Part shown: piece by piece, positions 25,886 to 34,152 of the stretch | Layout: each line of letters opens with the position of its first letter | How positions within the stretch are numbered: position 1 is the first letter of the stretch | DNA from: JASGDN01 sp049841275 | GTDB lineage: Bacteria; Chloroflexota; Chloroflexia; Thermomicrobiales; UBA6265 | Direction of reading: 5' to 3' | DNA length: 64,000 nt | Assembly: GCA_049841275.1 (NCBI GenBank) | Contig: JASGDN010000025.1 | Span: 22,636-86,635 of the forward strand | The notes under the pieces: model-generated | Seen by the model: the letters and a program-made list of their open reading frames with translations, nothing else | Told to the model about the DNA's origin: nothing | Database searches by the model: none | Made by a program: the position numbers and the translations under genes

Positions 25886-27000
25886 GAGAGCGTCTGCACC
25901 TCCACGGAGAGGACGGCCGGCAGGTCGTGGACGATGGCTTGCCAGGTGTCGCCGGAGTCGGGCGAGACGTAGACCTGGCCGCCGGTGGTGCCGAAGTAGA
26001 TGCCGGCGGATGGCAAGGTGTCGGAGGCCATCGCGTCGCGCAGGATGTTCACGTAGCAGTGCTCCTGCGGCAGGCCGTTCGTGAGCGCTTCCCAGTCGTT
26101 GCCGCCGGTACGGCTGCGGTAGACGCGGAGCTTGCCGTCCGGTGGGAAATGCTCGCTGTCGCTCTTGATCGGCACGACGTAGATCGTTTCCGGTTCGTGC
26201 GGATGTACCTCGATCGGGAAGCCGAAGTCGCTGGGAAGGTTGCCACTGACCTCGGTCCAGCTGGCGCCGCCATTGTCGCTGCGCATCACATCCCAGTGCT
26301 TCTGCATGAAGAGCACATCCGGATTCTTCGGATGCATCGCGATGTTGTGGACGCAGTGACCGACCTCGCCATCCGGAACCGGGAAGCCTTCGGACCAGAG
26401 GCCCTTGTTGATCGGCTTCCAGGTCTCGCCGCCATCGTCGGTGCGGAAGGCTCCCGCGGCGGAGATGGCGATCACCATCTTCTCCTCGTCGGTTGGGTCG
26501 ATCACGATCGTATGCAGGCAGAGTCCGCCCGCTCCCGGCGACCATTCCATGCCGGTGGTGTGGGTGCGTAGGCCGGGGAGTTCCACCCAGGTCTGTCCCG
26601 CGTCGGTCGAGCGGAAGAGTGCCGCGTCCTCGACCCCGGCGTAGACGGTGTCCGGGCAGGAAAGCGATGGTTCCAGGTGCCAGACGCGGGCGAACTCCCA
26701 CGGGTGCGGCGTGCCGTCGTACCACTGGTGATTGCCGGCATCCCCAGCGTAATGGAACTCGTTGCCGACTGGCGCCCACGTCTTGCCGCCGTCATCCGAA
26801 CGCTGGATGAGCTGCCCGAACCAGCTGGTCGACTGTGAGGCGTAGAGGCGGTCCGGGTTCACCGGCGAGCCGTTGACGTGATAGATCTCCCAGCCGGGGA
26901 AGAACGGTCCGGAGACATCCCATTCCTGCCGTTCTGCGCCGGACGTGAGAATGAATGCGCCCTTGCGCGTTCCAACGAGGACGCGAACTCCATCGCTCAT
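25882..27000 (-). CDS. BNR/Asp-box repeat beta-propeller (exo-sialidase-like)
   Basis: A 372-residue propeller with six Asp-box-type turns: SDDGGKTW, STDAGQTW, TDDGGETW, SDNGGASW, SRTGGNDW and SPDSGDTW. No signal peptide is seen, so it is probably cytoplasmic and unlikely to be a true sialidase. The catalytic Arg triad and Tyr are not evident. In this unit it is translated just before a MoaD/ThiS-like protein (ATGA overlap). That pairing recurs in other genomes as far as I recall, but the function is unknown. Confidence 0.85.
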   Translation of the reverse strand: MSDGVRVLVGTRKGAFILTSGAERQEWDVSGPFFPGWEIYHVNGSPVNPDRLYASQSTSWFGQLIQRSDDGGKTWAPVGNEFHYAGDAGNHQWYDGTPHPWEFARVWHLEPSLSCPDTVYAGVEDAALFRSTDAGQTWVELPGLRTHTTGMEWSPGAGGLCLHTIVIDPTDEEKMVIAISAAGAFRTDDGGETWKPINKGLWSEGFPVPDGEVGHCVHNIAMHPKNPDVLFMQKHWDVMRSDNGGASWTEVSGNLPSDFGFPIEVHPHEPETIYVVPIKSDSEHFPPDGKLRVYRSRTGGNDWEALTNGLPQEHCYVNILRDAMASDTLPSAGIYFGTTGGQVYVSPDSGDTWQAIVHDLPAVLSVEVQTLS

Positions 27001-27177
27001 GTCGTTCCTGCACCCTTCCTGAATCTGCAACGTCGATGCCTGATGCCGGTGCCCCAGTCTGATTGACCGGATGCGGGAGGATTGCGGGGATGGATCGTGG
27101 CTGACCAACCAGGAGCCTGGACCGGTTGTCACCGATCGTACACGCTGATCATCACGGCGACTTCTTCCCGCTTGCGG

Positions 27178-27453
27178 TCAGCGAGCGGGTGCGAAGCGTT
27201 GCGCGGAGCGGGCCTTCGCCTTGATCGCTTCCGTCTCACGGTCCTTTGGCGGCGCATTCGTCTCCAGCGCGTCCAGCAGACGGGCCGAGGCGGCGGCGAT
27301 CTCGGCGATAGCGGCATCGAACGCAGCCTGGTTTGCCTGCGATGGCTTCGTGAAACCGCTGATCTTGCGGACGTATTGCAGCGCGGCAGCTTCGATCTCG
27401 TCGGGTGTGGCGGGAGGATCGAAGTTGAAGAGCGGGCGGATGTTGCGGCACAT
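27178..27453 (-). CDS. DUF2277 family protein
   Basis: A 91-residue protein with the DUF2277 signature MCRNIRPLFNFDPPAT at the start, EIEAAALQYVRKISGF, and a basic C-terminus. Function is unknown. AGGAGG precedes the ATG at 27453. It lies 177 bases upstream of the BNR gene in the same direction; that gap holds no gene. Confidence 0.88.
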   Translation of the reverse strand: MCRNIRPLFNFDPPATPDEIEAAALQYVRKISGFTKPSQANQAAFDAAIAEIAAASARLLDALETNAPPKDRETEAIKAKARSAQRFAPAR

Positions 27454-27518
27454 AATCGGAAGGCCTCCTGCTGTCAGGCGATGTAGGACGCGGGACTGTT
27501 TGACTGCATTGTACGTTC

Positions 27519-27689
27519 GTGTGTGCCTGGACGGCACTTGTGTCCCGCAGATTCACCCACGGCGCCGGCTCGATCATCGATACGTGGGGCATCACCTATC
27601 ACGCGAACGGTATCGTCCGGGGTGCTGACCTGACCGGGAAGTTCGCCTATCAGTCCGCCAATCCGCCTCACGTCTTCCCGGAGACCTAG
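27519..27689 (+). pseudogene. Possible remnant: C-terminal fragment of an unknown gene
   Basis: A plus-strand frame between two minus-strand genes ends at TAG 27687-27689 and reads as orderly beta-strand-like protein (THGAGSIIDTWGITYHANG, then DLTGKFAYQ). An upstream TGA about 20 bases before limits it to about 56 codons, with only a GTG start and no ribosome site. It looks like the tail of a degraded gene. It is a weak call; a chance frame is possible. Confidence 0.35.
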
Positions 27690-27700
27690 ACCTGGCGGGT

Positions 27701-28906
27701 TCACGCAATTGCCTTGTAAGCAGCACGCCAGAAGTCGTCGCGTACGGCGGGTGGTGTCGGGGAGGTCCACGCCAGGTTCGTCATCAGCACGCCGGTGAGT
27801 CCCGTCACCGGATCGTTCGTCCAGGCAGTGCCTAGCCCGCCGTCCCATCCATACGATCCCGCGTGCATGCCGAGAGCTGTGGGGTGGGTGTGGACCTGCA
27901 TGCAGAAGCCCCATCCATCGACTCCGAAGACCTCGCGGTCGGCTCCGGTCGCGAGCTTCTGCGTGGAAGTCAGGTGGTCGGCGGTCATCTGCGCCACTGA
28001 TTCGTGGGTGAGGATACGCACACCTTCCCGCTCGCCCATCCCGAGCAGCATTTCCCCGAACGCCAGCAGGTCGCCTGCCGTCGGGAGTAGATCACCGCCA
28101 GCGTTCGGGAAGGTTGGCGGAGTCGACCAGGCGCTGCCTGCCGCCGGGTCATAGACAGTCAGGTCACCGGTCTCCGGGTCGGGTTGATAGCAGGTCGTGA
28201 AGCGGTCGAGTTTGGTTGCCGGCAGCTGGAATCCGGTGTCGAGCATCCCCAGCGGCGTGAAGATCCGCTCCTGCATGAACTCCGGTAATGGCTGCCTTGC
28301 CGCACGGGCGATCAGCACGCCGAGGATCTCGGCGCTGGTGTGATAGCGCCATCGGTGTCCGGGCTGGTTCAGCAGCGCGAGCGTGCCGAGCCGCTGGAGC
28401 CAGGAATCCGGGTCGTCGCCCGGCATCGGTGCGTGCGGCGCCAAGCCGGCATCCTCGATCGCCTTCTGGATCGCATACGTGCCTGGCGGCGCAAACCGGT
28501 ACCCGTCACCACCCGTGAACGTGAGCAGGTCGCGCGTTGTCACTGGGCGAATGGCGGGTACCGTGTCTTCCGGATCGCTTTCCAGCGTACGCAGCACCGG
28601 CCGGTCCGCAAGTTCGGGCAGAAGGTTCCCAATGGAGGCGTCGAGACCGAGCCGTCCTTCCTCGACCAGGATCATCGTGGCGACGCCGGCGATCGGCTTC
28701 GTGATCGAGGCGATGCGGAAGATGGCGTCCGGCACGATGGTTTGGCCATCGAGCGAGAGCGATCCGGCGACGTGCGTATGCTGCTCGCCGTGGCGGGAGA
28801 GCGCTGCCACGAGACCGGGAACGCCGCCCTCGACGGCATGCCGCGTCATCGTCTCGTCGAAGCGGTCGAGGCCCGCCGGAGTGAACGGGGGAAACGGTTG
28901 GGGCAT
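27701..28906 (-). CDS. Serine hydrolase, beta-lactamase/class C fold
   Basis: A 401-residue cytoplasmic-looking protein of the beta-lactamase (class C/esterase) family. The nucleophile motif is SITK in FRIASITKP, and a Tyr motif YHTSAE replaces YxN. A C-terminal GGLGTAW may stand for the HTG motif. Such proteins are esterases or peptidases more often than antibiotic-resistance enzymes; the substrate is not determined. There is no signal peptide at this start (28906). The extended frame adds a basic 37-residue leader without similarity. Confidence 0.85.
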   Translation of the reverse strand: MPQPFPPFTPAGLDRFDETMTRHAVEGGVPGLVAALSRHGEQHTHVAGSLSLDGQTIVPDAIFRIASITKPIAGVATMILVEEGRLGLDASIGNLLPELADRPVLRTLESDPEDTVPAIRPVTTRDLLTFTGGDGYRFAPPGTYAIQKAIEDAGLAPHAPMPGDDPDSWLQRLGTLALLNQPGHRWRYHTSAEILGVLIARAARQPLPEFMQERIFTPLGMLDTGFQLPATKLDRFTTCYQPDPETGDLTVYDPAAGSAWSTPPTFPNAGGDLLPTAGDLLAFGEMLLGMGEREGVRILTHESVAQMTADHLTSTQKLATGADREVFGVDGWGFCMQVHTHPTALGMHAGSYGWDGGLGTAWTNDPVTGLTGVLMTNLAWTSPTPPAVRDDFWRAAYKAIA

Positions 28907-29072
28907 GGACGGGGCCTTTCGCTTACGGTCGTGCGTCGTCCTGCCAGCATAGGGCGAGCGGCGAAACATCGCTTCTTGCGAATTGCGCTGCTCGCGTCTG
29001 CCCACGCCGTCGTACATGCCGAAGGCACCGGCGTCGTCTTGCGCCAGTGCCTTCGTGTCTCAGGCGATTCGA

Positions 29073-30050
29073 TTATTTGCCCGCGGTAGGGTCCGTCTGC
29101 GGCGTCTCCGGTCCGGTGGGATCGCCCCGCCACGGGCCGACCGGGCGGCCACCACGATCGCGCCCGTCATGCCCGTGCCGGCCACGTCCGCGTGGATTGG
29201 CGTCCGCGTTGACGATCACCGTGTCGATATGGACCATCGGGGCGCGTTCGCCGCGATCTCGCGAGCGGCCGCGGTGTCCGCACCCATGCCGGCCGCGTGG
29301 GCCGAATGGACGGCCTTCCTCCGGCTCGTCGAATGCCGGGCGGCCAGGGCGTGGTCCTCGTTCCTCGCGCGCATCAGCCCCGTCGTCGCCCGCGAACCGG
29401 GCGGCGAAGGCGTGCATGCGTTCGCGAAGGCGGTCGTCGCCACGTGGATCGAAGCCGCGCATCGGGCCGCGGCGTCCGAAGCTGCGGCCCCGGCCAGGGC
29501 CACCCCGATGGTCGCCGCCGTCGGGACCGGGACCCCATTCCGCACCTGGGCGCGGGCCTTCCGGCGCCAGCTCGATCAGGGCCCCGAGCACTGCGCGGGA
29601 TGCCTCGATCTGCTCCGGCGTGACTTTCTCCGCGAGTGCTGCGTTCAGGCCATCGATGGCGGTGCGGACTGCGTCGGCAGCGGCTTGCCCGCGCTCGGTG
29701 AGGGCGACACGCATGCGCCGCCGGTCCTCCGGATCGACCTCGCGGACGATATAGCCGCGTTCGACCAGCGTGTCGATCAGTTGGGTGCCGTGCTGGCGGG
29801 AGATGCGTCCCGTGCGCAGGACGTGGGCGAGTGCCGTAGGCGCGCCTCCCTCGTCGATCCGGCGCAGGACGGAGACGCCGCGCATCGGCAGGTCGTCCAT
29901 CTCCGCCGCTTCCAGGGCGACGGCGACGGCGATGTCGTAGACACGCCCGGCTCGCGCGAGCAACTGGTGGAGCGAGACGGGCTCCTCGGGTGTGGTGTCG
30001 GTGGTATCGGGCGTCTCGTCAGGGGTGATTGGTGTTTCGTTGGGTTCCAT
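29073..30050 (-). CDS. MarR-family regulator with a long Gly/Arg/Asp/His-rich tail
   Basis: A 325-residue protein. Residues about 25-160 are a MarR winged-helix domain with MRGVSVLRRID, RTGRISRQHGTQLIDTLVERGY and DPEDRRRMRVALTERG. Residues about 165-325 are disordered, dense in Gly, Arg, Asp, Pro and His, with one ordered island (APMVHIDTVIVNAD). MarR proteins are about 150 residues, so this tail doubles the length. The ATG at 30050 is preferred over a GTG at 30071 because AAAGGAAA lies upstream of it. Its promoter carries two palindromes, so self-regulation is likely. Confidence 0.85.
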   Translation of the reverse strand: MEPNETPITPDETPDTTDTTPEEPVSLHQLLARAGRVYDIAVAVALEAAEMDDLPMRGVSVLRRIDEGGAPTALAHVLRTGRISRQHGTQLIDTLVERGYIVREVDPEDRRRMRVALTERGQAAADAVRTAIDGLNAALAEKVTPEQIEASRAVLGALIELAPEGPRPGAEWGPGPDGGDHRGGPGRGRSFGRRGPMRGFDPRGDDRLRERMHAFAARFAGDDGADAREERGPRPGRPAFDEPEEGRPFGPRGRHGCGHRGRSRDRGERAPMVHIDTVIVNADANPRGRGRHGHDGRDRGGRPVGPWRGDPTGPETPQTDPTAGK

Positions 30051-30102
30051 GTGTGTGGGTTTCCTTTTCACTGCGATCGTTTGCGTTTATCCATTCATTC
30101 TG

Positions 30103-30143
30103 TGAACAGTTCATAGTATGTACTAAATGGATTGGTATGTCAA
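30103..30143 (-). promoter_or_regulatory. Promoter of the MarR gene with overlapping dyads
   Basis: On the minus strand, -35 TTGACA (30143-30138), a 17-base spacer and -10 CATACT (30120-30115). Two dyads overlap the -10 or start: TAGTA-TG-TACTA at 30114-30125 and TGAAC-A-GTTCA at 30103-30113. These are good candidates for the MarR operator. Confidence 0.7.
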
Positions 30144-30174
30144 CCCCCTTCACGACGGGATGTTCGTCGGGCAT

Positions 30175-30210
30175 GGCGAACCCCCGGAACGCGATATTCC
30201 GGGGTTCGCC
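30175..30210 (-). terminator. Terminator hairpin
   Basis: A 14-bp stem with one bulged base, GGCGAACCCC-CGGAA against TTCCGGGGTTCGCC. It lies 23 bases past the stop at 30234 of the exported protein gene. Confidence 0.7.
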
Positions 30211-30233
30211 ATCCGGGCTGTATGGAGCGGGAA

Positions 30234-31012
30234 TCAGGTGGCGGGACTGGGGTCCGTGCAACCGCACGCCGGGGCCGGGCCGGACTGGATCGGCTCGTCG
30301 CTGACCATCAGGTCGTAGTCCCCCATCGGGACCAGTCCGCGCAGGACATCCTCGTCATCGCGGCCTGGCATACGGTCGAATGCGCCGCCTTCCGCCATCC
30401 CCTCCGCGATCACCGCCACTTGAGACGAGGTCGCCTTGTGGTCGAGTGCGAACCCGGCAAACTTCTGCAGGCGCTTGCCGAGGGCGGCGTTGGAGGTCTC
30501 GCCGGTGCCTGCGACGATGATACCCGTGGTTCCGTCGCGCATGAAGAGGATCCCGGATGCCTCCGTTTCGCTGCCGGCTGCGTCGGACATCAGGTATATC
30601 GTGCCGTCATCGCCGAGATCGGGGAGGTTCGTGGCGGTGAGGTCCGCTGGCCGTTCCCCGATGATCGCCCCGGCCATGAGCGAACCTGCCGTGAGCTTCC
30701 AGGCGTTCTCGGCGTCGGCCTCGGTGGCGAACTGGAGGATCGTGATCGTGGCGGCGGTCATGCCGTGGTCGCGGTCTTCCGGTGCGCTGATCGGCGGGGC
30801 TTCCAGGTGGCCGTCGAACTCGTCCTCGAAGGTGTACCGGCGGGCGTAGGCGCTGTTCAGCCCGTCGAGGGAGGCGATCATTTCTTCCGGCGACGTCTGG
30901 GCTGCGCTTGCGTGCGCCACGGACAGCAGGCTGCCGGCGAGCATCGAGAGAGGCAGAGGGCCAGCGCTGCAATGGCGCGGAGGTGGAAAACCCGGTTGCA
31001 TGAGATCGACAT
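30234..31012 (-). CDS. Exported protein of unknown function, signal peptide probably frameshifted
   Basis: Reading from ATG 31001 gives 255 residues whose N-terminus (MQPGFPPPRHC) is not a signal. A second ATG at 31012, with AAAGGA upstream, encodes a perfect signal start (MSISCNRVFHLRAIAALALCL) in another frame. A one-base gain or two-base loss near the CTCTCTCG at about 30955-30948 would join it to MLAGSLLSVAHASAAQ in the main frame. The mature part is a beta-rich protein with TAATITILQFATEADAENAW. No family is recognised. Its C-terminus is Pro/Cys-rich (PAPACGC). Confidence 0.65.
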
Positions 31013-31179
31013 CGGCACGATGTGTCCTTTCGTTCGACCGAGACCCGGCGCGGATAGCCTGCACGCCGCTCCCGCGCATTTCGCGTTTGAAGAGGGACGC
31101 TGTCGTGTGGATGGAGGTTCCAGGAACTTGCAGGATCGGCCGTGCGGCCGACGGGATGTGCGCGATCTGTCCCGGCCGG

Positions 31180-31491
31180 TCACACCTTTTCGGGGAATCC
31201 CTTTCCTCCGTCGAGATCCAGCACGAACGGCCCGTTGATTCCGGAGATCAGGGGCATCGTTTGCGTGATGAGCGCGCGTGTTTGTGGGTCTTCGAGCGAG
31301 GCATCGTGCCCATCCTTGCCTGTCCATACCTCCCAGACACCGATGGCGCCGGTCGCGACATTGCGGCCGACGAGGTAATGCAGGCAAGCGGCGACCGGGG
31401 TCATCTGGGCGGCGGCCTCCGTCAATGCAGCGAGCAGGTCATCGCCCTTTCCCCCGGCTGGCTGGAACTCGGTGTAGCTTGCGTAGGTCAT
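31180..31491 (-). CDS. Antibiotic-biosynthesis monooxygenase (ABM) domain protein
   Basis: A 103-residue ferredoxin-like ABM/quinol monooxygenase fold: MTYASYTEFQPAGGKGDDLL, a middle CLHYLVGRN, and VWEVWTGKDGHDASLEDPQT with the usual Trp/Asp turn. Such small dimeric proteins oxidise quinones, or merely bind them, without a cofactor. GGGGAGGAAT before the ATG decides the start. It starts 14 bases past the stop of the solute-binding protein gene, so the two share a message. Confidence 0.85.
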   Translation of the reverse strand: MTYASYTEFQPAGGKGDDLLAALTEAAAQMTPVAACLHYLVGRNVATGAIGVWEVWTGKDGHDASLEDPQTRALITQTMPLISGINGPFVLDLDGGKGFPEKV

Positions 31492-31504
31492 ATTCCTCCC
31501 CTGT

Positions 31505-33367
31505 TCAGTTGGACGTGTCTTTCGTCCAGTTCGCGATATTCCAGTACGGCATCTCGAACGAACTCGGCAGGATCGCGTCGTGGTCGAGCGATTCTGCGAT
31601 CGCGTAGACCGCCGACGAGCGCTGCACGAGCGGGATGCCCGCCACATCGCGCACCGCGATGTCGTTCATCCGCACGAAGAGGTCCACCAGGCGTTCCGGA
31701 TCGGTCTGCGTGGATGCCTCGTCGTAGAGCGCATCGAAGTCCGGGTTCACGTAGCGTTGCTGGTTCACGCCGGTCCAGCCGTTCGCCTTCTGCGCCACAT
31801 TCCCGTCCTGCGGTCCTGCGTACCAGACGAAGAAATAGTTGAGCGGGAAGGGGGTATCCGGCCCATCAGCCCACATCTGCACGTCGTTGTAGAAGTGGGT
31901 CATGCCCTGGTCGTTGCCGGGGGAGCCATCGAAGAAGGTGCCGGGATCGACCTCGATCAGCTCGGTCTTGATCCCCACCTTCTCCCAGTTCGCCTTGATC
32001 ACCTGCTGCGTCTTCTGGCGCACGGCGTTCACCGAGGTTGCGTAGGTGACGGCCAGCTCCTTGCCGTCCTTCCGGCGGGTTCCGTTCCCCTCGCGCGTCC
32101 AGCCAGCCTCGTCGAGCAGGCGGTTCGCCTCGTCGGGATCGTATCGCCAGCGATTGTTCGGCGAGGCGTATTCCGGCACGCCGACGAGGAAATCGGAGGC
32201 CGCTTCCTCGCCCGGCAGGTAAAGGCGTTCTACCAGGGTCTTCTTGTCGATCGCCAGGGAGAAGGCCTGGCGCACGCGGATGTCGGTGAAGAATGGGTGG
32301 GGGGTCCCCAGTTTCGCGCGTTCGCCGTCCACCGCGGTGTGGGGATCGCAGAAGTTGAGGAGCAGCCGTTCGAGACTGGAGCCCGGCCGCACGACGATCT
32401 CGCCGCGCTTGCCGCTGCCGTTCAGTTCGGCGAGGATCTCCGGCTCCAGTTGGAGGGCGGGCGCGAAGTCGTAGTCGCCAGTCTGCACCACCGCACGGGC
32501 GGCGGATGGCGCATCGCCGCCGCCTTTCAGGACGACCTTCGCGAAGAAGGGCTTGCCCGGTTCGCGATAGGCCGGGTTCGCGGCGAAGACCGCCTGGTCG
32601 CCGGGTGCGAAGGACTCCACCACGAATGGTCCGGTGCCGATCGGCTTCAGCGAGAAGGCGTCGTGCGCGGCCTGTCCGCCCCCGTCGAGGATGTGTTTCG
32701 GGTAGATCGCGCCCCAGTTCGTCCCGCTGAACGGGATGTACCAGCCCGGCTGCGGGGCGGCGTACGTGATCCTGGCGGTGAGGTCGTCCACGGCTTCGAT
32801 GCGGTCGATCGCCTCGTATTGGCCGACGGCGGCGGTGGGATTCGCGGGATCGACCAGCCACTGCCAGGTGAAGACGATGTCTTCGGCCGTCAGCGGTTCG
32901 CCATCGTTCCAGGTGATGCCGGGAGTCAGCGTGTAGGTGACGTGCGTGAGGTCGGCGGCGAGGAGGCCGTTCGCGATCGACGGCACCTGTGTGACGAGGC
33001 GCGGGAGCAGGCTGCCGTCCGGCGCGTACGACATCAGCGGCTCGCTGACGAGCGCGGCAGCCATCTTGTCCTTCTTGCCGGTGGCAGCGTGGGAACTGAG
33101 CGTGGTCGGCGCCTGCCATTGCAGGATGCGCAGGTCACCGCCCTCGCCCCGTTGCTGGTCAGGGCGGACGCCGGGATCGAGCGTGATGCCGGCGTCCGCG
33201 TCCGGTGTCTGTGCGAGGGCGGCGGGCAGGTTGGCGACCATCTGGGCAACGATGGGCGATATCCCGAGGGCGGCGGCACGCGCGAGGAAGGTCCGGCGGT
33301 CGATCTGGCCGGTGCGGAAGGCTCGGGTGAGGGCAGGCAGGAACGTGGTCAAGGCGGATGCTCCCAC
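31505..33367 (-). CDS. Peptide/nickel-type (family 5) ABC solute-binding protein, copy 1
   Basis: A 620-residue SBP_bac_5 protein. A Tat-like signal is visible (IDRRTFLARAAALG). Family landmarks follow: GDLRILQWQAPTTLS, ITWNDGEPLTAEDIVFTW, LKPIGTGPFVVESF, the hinge-side PFFTDIRVRQAFSLAIDKK, and a C-terminal PYWNIANWT. It should bind an oligopeptide or similar ligand outside the membrane and deliver it to a Dpp/Opp-type permease, but none is in the window. The start is a GTG at 33367. The ABM-domain gene is downstream in the same unit. Confidence 0.93.
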   Translation of the reverse strand: MGASALTTFLPALTRAFRTGQIDRRTFLARAAALGISPIVAQMVANLPAALAQTPDADAGITLDPGVRPDQQRGEGGDLRILQWQAPTTLSSHAATGKKDKMAAALVSEPLMSYAPDGSLLPRLVTQVPSIANGLLAADLTHVTYTLTPGITWNDGEPLTAEDIVFTWQWLVDPANPTAAVGQYEAIDRIEAVDDLTARITYAAPQPGWYIPFSGTNWGAIYPKHILDGGGQAAHDAFSLKPIGTGPFVVESFAPGDQAVFAANPAYREPGKPFFAKVVLKGGGDAPSAARAVVQTGDYDFAPALQLEPEILAELNGSGKRGEIVVRPGSSLERLLLNFCDPHTAVDGERAKLGTPHPFFTDIRVRQAFSLAIDKKTLVERLYLPGEEAASDFLVGVPEYASPNNRWRYDPDEANRLLDEAGWTREGNGTRRKDGKELAVTYATSVNAVRQKTQQVIKANWEKVGIKTELIEVDPGTFFDGSPGNDQGMTHFYNDVQMWADGPDTPFPLNYFFVWYAGPQDGNVAQKANGWTGVNQQRYVNPDFDALYDEASTQTDPERLVDLFVRMNDIAVRDVAGIPLVQRSSAVYAIAESLDHDAILPSSFEMPYWNIANWTKDTSN

Positions 33368-33460
33368 GAATGCAAAACCCGGTGCCGATGAAGGCGGCCG
33401 GGCATCGACATGACGCGGGTATCGTACCCGGTTTCTCCCGCTTTGCCTCCCGGCATCCGG

Positions 33461-33979
33461 TCAGTGGCCGCCCAGCCGCGTCACGTCTCCTACCCGTACC
33501 ATGACCTCTTCTCGCCAGTTCTGCGTACACATGAAGTCGTAGAATCCCGGCCGGGAGAAATGCTGGACGAATGTCTGGCCAGCCGGAACCACCCAGGGGC
33601 CTGCCCGCTGCGTCACCACATCGTCGTTGCGGATTTCGATGGTCGCCGTGTCGACGTGGTCGAAGATGATCTGCCGCGGGATAGGAATCGCGGAATCCAC
33701 CAGCGGCGTCCGGCCGGAGGTGGATGCGCCCTTCGGGATGACGAACACCATGACCGATGCGTCGGCTGCCGGCATGAGGCCAAATCCATTGTCCGGCCCC
33801 CACGCCAGCACCGTCGCGAATGCCAGCAGCACGGCCATGCCGAGCGCGCCGCAGGTATAGGCGCGGCGGCGCGAATTTCCCCATTGGGATAGCCCCGTCC
33901 CCGAGGTGAGGGCATGACGGGAGGCTCTGGCGCGTTCGTGAGGCAGGTGGGAGCCGGTGGCCGGGGCAGATTCGTTCAT
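33461..33979 (-). CDS. Membrane-anchored cupredoxin-like protein
   Basis: A 172-residue protein with one N-terminal transmembrane helix (about residues 43-62) and an extracytoplasmic beta domain. The domain resembles nitrosocyanin/plastocyanin-type cupredoxins: FDHVDTATIEIRNDD, VPAGQTFVQHFSRPGFYDFMC and VMVRVGDV. Possible copper ligands include the His, Cys and Met residues, but the set is incomplete. Ahead of it lie the Mn-transporter genes, separated by two hairpins, so it is probably a separate transcript. Confidence 0.7.
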   Translation of the reverse strand: MNESAPATGSHLPHERARASRHALTSGTGLSQWGNSRRRAYTCGALGMAVLLAFATVLAWGPDNGFGLMPAADASVMVFVIPKGASTSGRTPLVDSAIPIPRQIIFDHVDTATIEIRNDDVVTQRAGPWVVPAGQTFVQHFSRPGFYDFMCTQNWREEVMVRVGDVTRLGGH

Positions 33980-34068
33980 GACACTACCCGGATCGAGAGC
34001 GGGAACGGCCGACTCCCTCAGTATAGAACGCGGTGGACTCCCGGCAGACGCGACATCGTCTGGATGAA

Positions 34069-34100
34069 GGCAGGCGCCGTGCGATCGCACGGCGCCTGCC
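34069..34100 (-). terminator. Perfect 32-base palindrome, second of two stacked hairpins
   Basis: GGCAGGCGCCGTGCGA followed by its exact complement, with no loop bases. It is 2 bases from the next hairpin (34102-34147). Together they separate the Mn-transport operon from the cupredoxin-like gene. Confidence 0.6.
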
Positions 34101-34101
34101 C

Positions 34102-34147
34102 AACCCCGCCACCCGTCCTGTGGGCACGCGTGGCGGGTGGCGGGGTT
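34102..34147 (-). terminator. Terminator of the manganese-transport operon
   Basis: A 14-bp perfect stem, AACCCCGCCACCCG and its complement, around an 18-base loop, 6 bases past the permease stop at 34153. Confidence 0.75.
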
Positions 34148-34152
34148 CTCTC

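Noticed and set aside
25493..26779. Open frame extending the MoaD-like gene to 428 residues
   Set aside because: The extra 298 residues are antisense-like Arg-rich sequence over the BNR gene in a second frame; the ATG at 25885 with the ATGA overlap is the better start.
25882..27000. Reading the BNR protein as a true secreted sialidase
   Set aside because: There is no signal peptide, and the catalytic Arg triad and Tyr were not found.
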